Source of the DNA: an uncultured Clostridia bacterium
GTDB lineage: Bacteria > Bacillota > Clostridia > Oscillospirales > Ruminococcaceae
Assembly: GCA_945873955.1 (NCBI GenBank)
Contig: CAMCFA010000001.1
Location: 358,759 to 422,758 of the forward strand
Direction: 5' to 3'
DNA: 64,000 nt
The position numbers and the translations under genes are program-made. The notes under the pieces were generated by a model, which worked only from the letters and a program-made list of their open reading frames with translations, made no database searches and had not been told where the DNA came from. Positions 59,311-64,000 of the stretch are shown one piece after another. Every line of letters starts with the position of its first letter. Positions within the stretch are counted from its first letter, which is position 1.

Positions 59311-61554
59311 TTATTCGACCGCAATGCCCGGATCCGGTTCGGACGGGCTGGAAGTGGTCTCGGTGTGCGCAGGAGTCGTTTCCTCCGGCTCGGACTGCTC
59401 CGTCTCCGGCGGCAGCTCCGGCTCTGTGGTATCAATGGTAGGCTCAGCTGCGCCGCCCTCCAGCAGTTCCTTGAATATGCTGCTGTTTACTACGTCCTCG
59501 GCGGTGGGCTTGCTTCCGTCCTCCGGGAAGTTTACGGTGATATCAAGATATGTGCCGCTCTTTCCGGTTTCCTTGGAGGTCACCTTTACGGTAACGTTCT
59601 TTGTTTCGCCGGGCTTTCCGGTCACGGTGTAGGACAGCGACTTGCTGGAAGCAAGACCTACGTCAAGTGTAAGGCTCGCGTCCTCGTCAAGAATACCATC
59701 AACAAAGTATCTGAACTCGAACTCACCCTCTGCCTTCTTGGGTATGCTGAAGGTCAGCTTCTTGGTCTTTTCGGAAACCTCGCCGGTGCTTACCGTGAGG
59801 ATAATTTCAGTATCGCGCTCCTGTACAGAACCGGGTTCAAGGCTCTGCTCCATTACCTCGTCCTTTTCGACTTCCTCGCTGTCAACGTATTCTACCGTCG
59901 GGTTGAGGTGGTATTCTTCAGCGCGCTCCAGCGCAACAGAAAGCGGCAGTCCGGTGAGCTTGGGAACATAAACTGCGGTGTCCTTAGGACCATAGCTGAT
60001 GACAAGCGTTACTGTGCTTCCCTGATCTGCAAGCTCATGGGCAGCAGGTTCGGTACGGATAACGTAATCCTTTGCGACATCATCGCTTTCCTCAAATGTC
60101 TTCTTTACCTTAAAGCCGTCCTTTTCCAGCTTGCTGACAGCCACAGCCGCTGTGAGGTTCTCAAGGTCCTGTATCTCTACCTTGCGGATACCCTTGCTGA
60201 CCTTGACAGTGACCTCCTGACCTATCTTTACCTTTCGTCCCTCCGGGAACTCCTGATCAAAGATCTGATCCTTTGTGACCTCGCTCCACTCCTGCTCGGG
60301 AATGAGCTTCATAAGGTTGGAATACTTGGTGTTAGCCTCGTCCCAGGTCATGCCGATAAGGTTAGGCATAAGGAACTCGTTGCTGTCATTGACGCTCACG
60401 GTCGAATCGCTGGTAATACCTGCGACGGAGCCGACCTGCTCCGGAGTTACGTTCAGATTCTTGAAAACTATCGTCATTACAAGGAAAACAGTCGCGATAA
60501 CGAACGCAGTTCCCACCGCAAACAGGATCGGGATCAGCGGGGAGCGGCGCTCCTCGTATTCGTCCTCGTCGTCATCATCGTCTTCGTCGTCCTCGTATTC
60601 GTCCTCCGGCTCCTCCTGTACCGCCTGCTTGCGGCGCGTCCGCTCCTGCTCTGCGGCGGGAATGGGACGGTCAAAGTACTTGGTCGTGCCGTCGGTGGAA
60701 TTGTATTTGTACTCGAAAACAATGCCGGGGTTCTTCTTGAATTCTTCAAGATCCTTTATCATCTCTCCGGCGGTCTGATAGCGCTGCGCGGGATCCTTCT
60801 GCATTGCGCGGAGCACTATCTGCTCCAGACCCTCGGCAATGGTGCTGTTGATCTCGGAGGGCTTCTTCGGGGTGCTCTGCATGTGCATGAGCGCGATAGA
60901 AACCGGTGTGTCGCCGTCAAAGGGCTTCTTGCCGGTGAGCATTTCATAGAGAGCCACGCCGACGGAATAGATGTCGCTGCGCTCGTCGGTGATGTCGCCG
61001 CGCGCCTGCTCAGGGCTGATGTAATGCACAGAACCAATGGTCTTTTCGGACATTGTTTTGTTGTTCTCGCGGTTGAAGCGCGCAATGCCGAAATCCATGA
61101 CCTTGATCGTGCCGTCGCTCAGCAGCATGATGTTGCTGGACTTTATGTCACGGTGTACGATCCCGCGGTCGTGCGCGTGTTGAAGCGCTTTAAGTATCTG
61201 GATCGTGAAATGTACTGCGTCACGCCATTTAAGTACGCCCTGCTGCTCGATATAGTCAGTCAGCGTGATACCGTCAACGTATTCCATGACGATAAACTGC
61301 ACCTTGTCGGTGAAGCCCACGTCGTATATCTTGACGATATTCGGGTGGGAAAGCAGCGCTATCGCCTTGGACTCGTTGCGGAAACGCCTGAGGAACTCCT
61401 CACTGCCGGCGAATTCCGTTTTGAGGATCTTTACAGCAACGATCCTGTCCTCAACGATATCGCGGGCTCTGTAAATATCCGCCATGCCGCCCACGCCGAT
61501 AAGCTCTAACAGCTCATATCTGCCGTCTAGCTTCTTTCCGATATTACTGTCCAT
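59311..61554 (-). CDS. prkC: PASTA-domain serine/threonine kinase (PrkC/Stk1)
   Basis: A 747-residue membrane kinase. Hanks-type catalytic domain (about 10-275) with GVGGMADIYRA, VAVKIL, IVHRDIKSSN and DFGIARF; acidic juxtamembrane stretch (DEYEDDEDDDDDEDEYEE, about 315-335); one membrane span (about 345-370); three extracellular PASTA domains (about 395-590) that bind muropeptides in the family; then an unusual extra beta-rich segment and a Thr/Pro/Glu-rich tail. It controls cell wall growth and spore germination in Firmicutes. Confidence 0.95.
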   Translation of the reverse strand: MDSNIGKKLDGRYELLELIGVGGMADIYRARDIVEDRIVAVKILKTEFAGSEEFLRRFRNESKAIALLSHPNIVKIYDVGFTDKVQFIVMEYVDGITLTDYIEQQGVLKWRDAVHFTIQILKALQHAHDRGIVHRDIKSSNIMLLSDGTIKVMDFGIARFNRENNKTMSEKTIGSVHYISPEQARGDITDERSDIYSVGVALYEMLTGKKPFDGDTPVSIALMHMQSTPKKPSEINSTIAEGLEQIVLRAMQKDPAQRYQTAGEMIKDLEEFKKNPGIVFEYKYNSTDGTTKYFDRPIPAAEQERTRRKQAVQEEPEDEYEDDEDDDDDEDEYEERRSPLIPILFAVGTAFVIATVFLVMTIVFKNLNVTPEQVGSVAGITSDSTVSVNDSNEFLMPNLIGMTWDEANTKYSNLMKLIPEQEWSEVTKDQIFDQEFPEGRKVKIGQEVTVKVSKGIRKVEIQDLENLTAAVAVSKLEKDGFKVKKTFEESDDVAKDYVIRTEPAAHELADQGSTVTLVISYGPKDTAVYVPKLTGLPLSVALERAEEYHLNPTVEYVDSEEVEKDEVMEQSLEPGSVQERDTEIILTVSTGEVSEKTKKLTFSIPKKAEGEFEFRYFVDGILDEDASLTLDVGLASSKSLSYTVTGKPGETKNVTVKVTSKETGKSGTYLDITVNFPEDGSKPTAEDVVNSSIFKELLEGGAAEPTIDTTEPELPPETEQSEPEETTPAHTETTSSPSEPDPGIAVE

Positions 61555-61665
61555 AAATGCTCCGCCATTTCTCCATACATCATTATATGATATGCCCCTG
61601 CGCCGTATGGAAGCGCCGGGCTGAGATGAAATACAAATTATACACGGACATAGCTGTCCTCTAAT

Positions 61666-61695
61666 ATAATACCATATTTATGCCACAGATGTCAA
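61666..61695 (-). promoter_or_regulatory. Internal promoter before prkC
   Basis: Minus-strand TTGACA (61695-61690), 18-base spacer, TATTAT (61671-61666). Just downstream is the inverted repeat GGACA-N4-TGTCC (61646-61659). Confidence 0.65.
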
Positions 61696-61745
61696 CCGAA
61701 TTGCAGAAATTGTAATCAAACTGTAATAATCGTTACAATTTGGTA

Positions 61746-62486
61746 TCAATCCGCCACAACAAGCGCGACTGAAATATTGTCATGTCCGCCACTGGCATTC
61801 GCGCAGTCTATAAGGCTCTGGCACACCTGCTCCGGCGGGTTCTCAAAGCAGATGTCAAGGATATCCATATCGTCAACATAGGAAGAAAGCCCGTCTGAAC
61901 ACAGCAGAAGCATGTCACCCGGTGCAAGCTCCAGCTCGAAGTAGTCCGGAGTTACCATGCTCTCTGCGCCGATAGCGCGGGTGATCTTGTTGCGGTCGGG
62001 GTGAGTCCGCGCCTGCTCCTCGGTGATCTCGCCGCGGTCTATGAGATCCTGCACATGGGAATGATCCTTCGTCACCTGCTGGATACACTCGCTGTCCTCG
62101 CTGGTGAAAAGCCGGTAGCCACGGCTGTCCCCGACGTTGACGATATACGCCCGCCGCCCGGACACGACCGCCGCCACGCATGTCGTACCCATGACGATCC
62201 CCGATTCTTTCTGCGCCGCCTCGGTGACTATGCTGTTTGCCGCAGAGACCGCGGTTATCAGCAAATTCCGCACGGAATTGCGGTTCATCATCTCCGAAAA
62301 GCTCTCGGTTATGCGCTTTGAGATAACGTCCACCGCCATTTGGCTGGCAAGTCCTCCGTGAGCCTCGCCTCCCATGCCGTCGCACAGTACAGCCGCGCAT
62401 GCGCCGCTCGAAAGAACGCCGCTCCAAACGCAGTCCTGATTCTCCTCCCGGAGAAGCCCTATATCTGTTTCGCTGAATACTTTCAT
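61746..62486 (-). CDS. prpC: PP2C-type protein phosphatase (PrpC/Stp1)
   Basis: A 246-residue metal-dependent Ser/Thr phosphatase opposing PrkC. NEDCV-like ENQDCVW, LCDGMGGEAHGG, VNVGDSRGY and SDGLSSYV hold the metal Asp residues. It overlaps rlmN by four bases and precedes prkC by 190. Confidence 0.95.
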   Translation of the reverse strand: MKVFSETDIGLLREENQDCVWSGVLSSGACAAVLCDGMGGEAHGGLASQMAVDVISKRITESFSEMMNRNSVRNLLITAVSAANSIVTEAAQKESGIVMGTTCVAAVVSGRRAYIVNVGDSRGYRLFTSEDSECIQQVTKDHSHVQDLIDRGEITEEQARTHPDRNKITRAIGAESMVTPDYFELELAPGDMLLLCSDGLSSYVDDMDILDICFENPPEQVCQSLIDCANASGGHDNISVALVVAD

Positions 62487-63580
62487 AATTCACCGCCTGT
62501 TGTCTGCTGGTTTTCCGGGTTATCCGGGTTTTCCAGTTTTTCCGGGGACTTCATACCCCCGTCGCGGCGGAGCTGCCCGCATGCCGCGTTTATATCTGCG
62601 CCAAGAGTTCTTCGCACTGTGGCGTTCAGACCCGCGTCGCACAGCCGCTTTCTGAACCTCTCCACGAAGCGGCTCTTGCGGAAATCCCTCTCCCGTATCT
62701 CGTTTATCGGAATAAGGTTCACGTGACAATTGAAGCCGCCAAGCAGGTTTATAAGCTCCTGCGCCGACTGCTCGGTGTCGTTCACGCCCTCGATAAGTGA
62801 GTATTCGAAGCTGATACGCCTGCCGGTCTTTGCAAAGTAGTAGCGGCACGCCTTCATCAGCTCGTCCAGATGAAATTTTCTGTTTATCGGCATTATCTCG
62901 CTGCGGCGCTCGTCTGTTGCGGCGTGCAGAGAGATAGAAAGAGTAAGCCCGGTTTTGAGATCGGCAAGGTCGTAAATACGATCAACAACACCGCAGGTAG
63001 AAAGTGAGATATGCCGCAGGCTCATACCGTCGCCCTCGCTGTTGATAAGGGACAGGAACTTCATCACGTTGTCGTAGTTATCCAGCGGCTCGCCAATGCC
63101 CATAAGCACAATGCTGTCCACATGACGCCCGCTGTCCCGCTCGGTCTCGTACACCTGCAGGAGCATTTCGCTCGGCAGCAAATGCCGCACGAAGCCCGCG
63201 ATAGTGCTGGCGCAGAATCGGCAGCCCATACGGCAGCCCACCTGCGTTGAAATGCACAGGCTGTTGCCGTGCTTGTACTCCATGAGTACAGTCTCCACCG
63301 CCTCGCCGTCCGGAAGCCCATAAAGATATTTTACCGTATTATCTATGGCAGATACAAGCCTTTTTTTGATATTTAGTTGTTTTAGACAAAATTTTCTTGA
63401 AAGCTCCTCGCGGAATTGTGCAGAAATGTTGCTCATTTGAGAAAAATCAGTGACTTTCTTGACATGCAGCCAGTCGTATATCTGCTTTGCCCGGAACGCT
63501 TTTTCCCCCATGGAGGTTATCTCCGCGGTAAGCTCCTCCCGGTCAAGGGAGAGAATGTCGATTTTCTGTAACTCGTCCAA
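62483..63580 (-). CDS. rlmN: 23S rRNA/tRNA adenine-C2 methyltransferase
   Basis: A 365-residue radical SAM enzyme methylating A2503 of 23S rRNA and A37 of tRNAs. GCRMGCRFCAST holds the CxxxCxxC cluster motif; GIGEPLDNYDNV and HAATDERRSEIMPINRKF are landmarks. TTG at 63580 is chosen because GAGGT lies six bases upstream; an earlier TTG overlaps that site. The N-terminus abuts a 297-bp repeat element. Confidence 0.95.
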   Translation of the reverse strand: MDELQKIDILSLDREELTAEITSMGEKAFRAKQIYDWLHVKKVTDFSQMSNISAQFREELSRKFCLKQLNIKKRLVSAIDNTVKYLYGLPDGEAVETVLMEYKHGNSLCISTQVGCRMGCRFCASTIAGFVRHLLPSEMLLQVYETERDSGRHVDSIVLMGIGEPLDNYDNVMKFLSLINSEGDGMSLRHISLSTCGVVDRIYDLADLKTGLTLSISLHAATDERRSEIMPINRKFHLDELMKACRYYFAKTGRRISFEYSLIEGVNDTEQSAQELINLLGGFNCHVNLIPINEIRERDFRKSRFVERFRKRLCDAGLNATVRRTLGADINAACGQLRRDGGMKSPEKLENPDNPENQQTTGGEL

Positions 63581-63603
63581 TTTATGACCTCGCAATTAAT
63601 GCT

Positions 63604-63908
63604 ATTAGGGAACCTCTAAAAAACGTTGTGAAAAGCAAAAATGGGCAGGGTGAACCAGATTCAAGGAAAGCCGACGCCGCAAAGCTGTATCATGTTGCCC
63701 TTGATTGGGCGGCGTCCATGCCGCCCTTTTGGGGCAACAGACAAACATCGTGTTTGTGCCTTACGAGGAGGTGCAACACGATGTTGCGAATCGAAATCCC
63801 AAAGCGACGGCAAGGACGCCGTCGCCGCTATGCTTTCGCTTATTGACAGCAGAAGATGATTTGCACTGCACATCTTTGCTCACAAAAGGTTTTTAGAGGT
63901 GACCATTA
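63604..63908. mobile_element. 297-bp MITE-like element with ATTA target duplication
   Basis: Element 63608-63904. Imperfect terminal inverted repeats of about 30 bases: GGGAACCTCTAAAAAACG at the left and GGTCACCTCTAAAAACC at the right (minus strand). ATTA flanks both ends (63604-63607 and 63905-63908). Inside are hairpins ACAAACA-TCG-TGTTTGT (63741-63757) and GCAACA-CGA-TGTTGC (63773-63787). Short reading frames inside look spurious. It separates rsmB from rlmN. Confidence 0.75.
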
Positions 63909-64000
63909 CTTTATTCTGCGGAACGAAACGGTAAAGAAACCGTCACCGCCGTTTTCGTCCGGGCAGTAGGTGCGCATGGAGTCCCCGGCTGCGCCGGCAA
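63906..64000 (-). CDS. rsmB: 16S rRNA m5C methyltransferase RsmB, C-terminal end (cut by window edge)
   Basis: About 31 codons are visible, ending DSMRTYCPDENGGDGFF then TVSFRRIK and TAA. DGFF with the basic tail is the typical C-terminus of RsmB/Sun enzymes, which methylate C967 of 16S rRNA. The stop codon overlaps the ATTA duplication of the neighbouring repeat element. The position upstream of rlmN matches the Firmicutes order. Confidence 0.82.
   Translation of the reverse strand, partial: AGAAGDSMRTYCPDENGGDGFFTVSFRRIK

Noticed and set aside
58663..61509. Very long open frame (948 codons) on the plus strand
   Set aside because: It lies antisense to rsgA and prkC, whose kinase, PASTA and GTPase motifs are unmistakable; it has no ribosome binding site and no recognisable domain. 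It is an effect of GC-biased codon use.
63628..63873. Short open frames on both strands inside the 297-bp element
   Set aside because: They overlap each other and the inverted repeats, have no ribosome binding sites and show no domain; the element is better seen as non-coding.

Overview
The window looks like a chromosome segment of a spore-lineage Clostridia bacterium, most likely a gut Ruminococcus-like member of the Oscillospiraceae. The reasons are: near-consensus sigma-A promoters with 17-base spacers throughout, AGGAGG-type ribosome binding sites, spore maturation genes spmAB, the Firmicutes rsmB-rlmN-prpC-prkC-rsgA-thiN cluster, a group B-like [FeFe]-hydrogenase, a CBM3-bearing GH9 cellulase and no respiratory genes. 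Coding density is high and the base composition is moderately GC-rich. I see no rRNA operon, CRISPR array, complete IS element or intact prophage.

Layout: 0-2.3 kb, an Rrf2 regulator-nadA-mnmA operon (minus strand) and a small unknown gene. 2.3-4.7 kb, a response-regulator pseudogene split by a 91-bp MITE-like element, an SDR gene and an initiator tRNA. 4.8-10.6 kb, a clpC-like gene, a tiny Cys-rich membrane peptide, and an rlmI-like/DUF1653/MATE operon. 10.7-16.1 kb, a three-gene phosphorelay (hybrid kinase, lone receiver, second hybrid kinase). 16.2-19.7 kb, tRNA-Thr and tRNA-Ser, a rhodanese-TtcA fusion and the hydrogenase. 19.7-31.4 kb, a plant-polysaccharide region (GH127 with AraC, lipoprotein GH9, GH2 with AraC) interspersed with membrane protein/XRE genes. 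31.4-33.2 kb, a partner-switch pair: an RsbW-like anti-sigma protein and a STAS domain fused to an APH-like kinase. 34.5-38.4 kb, a PHP/malic enzyme/TSCPD/metF/MetH-activation operon. 38.6-47.8 kb, TetR, CCA-adding enzyme, spmAB, AbrB, ABC-F, exonuclease, HAD and MFS genes. 47.8-48.3 kb, a Cys-rich microORF with a chain of hairpins. 48.3-52.8 kb, a lysine-riboswitch-controlled asd-dapA-dapB-ACT-mscS operon. 52.9-57.7 kb, queA and a VTC/DUF4956/DUF4353 operon. 57.7-64 kb, the thiN-rsgA-prkC-prpC-rlmN-rsmB cluster, with a 297-bp inverted-repeat element between rlmN and rsmB.

Themes: RNA modification and translation (mnmA, ttcA-like, rlmI-like, rlmN, rsmB, spoU-type methylase, queA, CCA enzyme, rsgA, ABC-F), plant glycan breakdown under AraC control, and layered signalling (phosphorelay, partner switch, PASTA kinase/phosphatase). 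The most unusual signals are the two MITE-like families, one of which breaks a receiver gene immediately before its phospho-acceptor Asp; the STAS-APH kinase fusion; a phosphorelay in which one Hpt domain has lost its His; the microORF/hairpin locus at 47.9-48.2 kb; and an ABC-F protein whose second ATPase site lacks key residues. Genes are called from conserved motifs and context only; no database search was possible.
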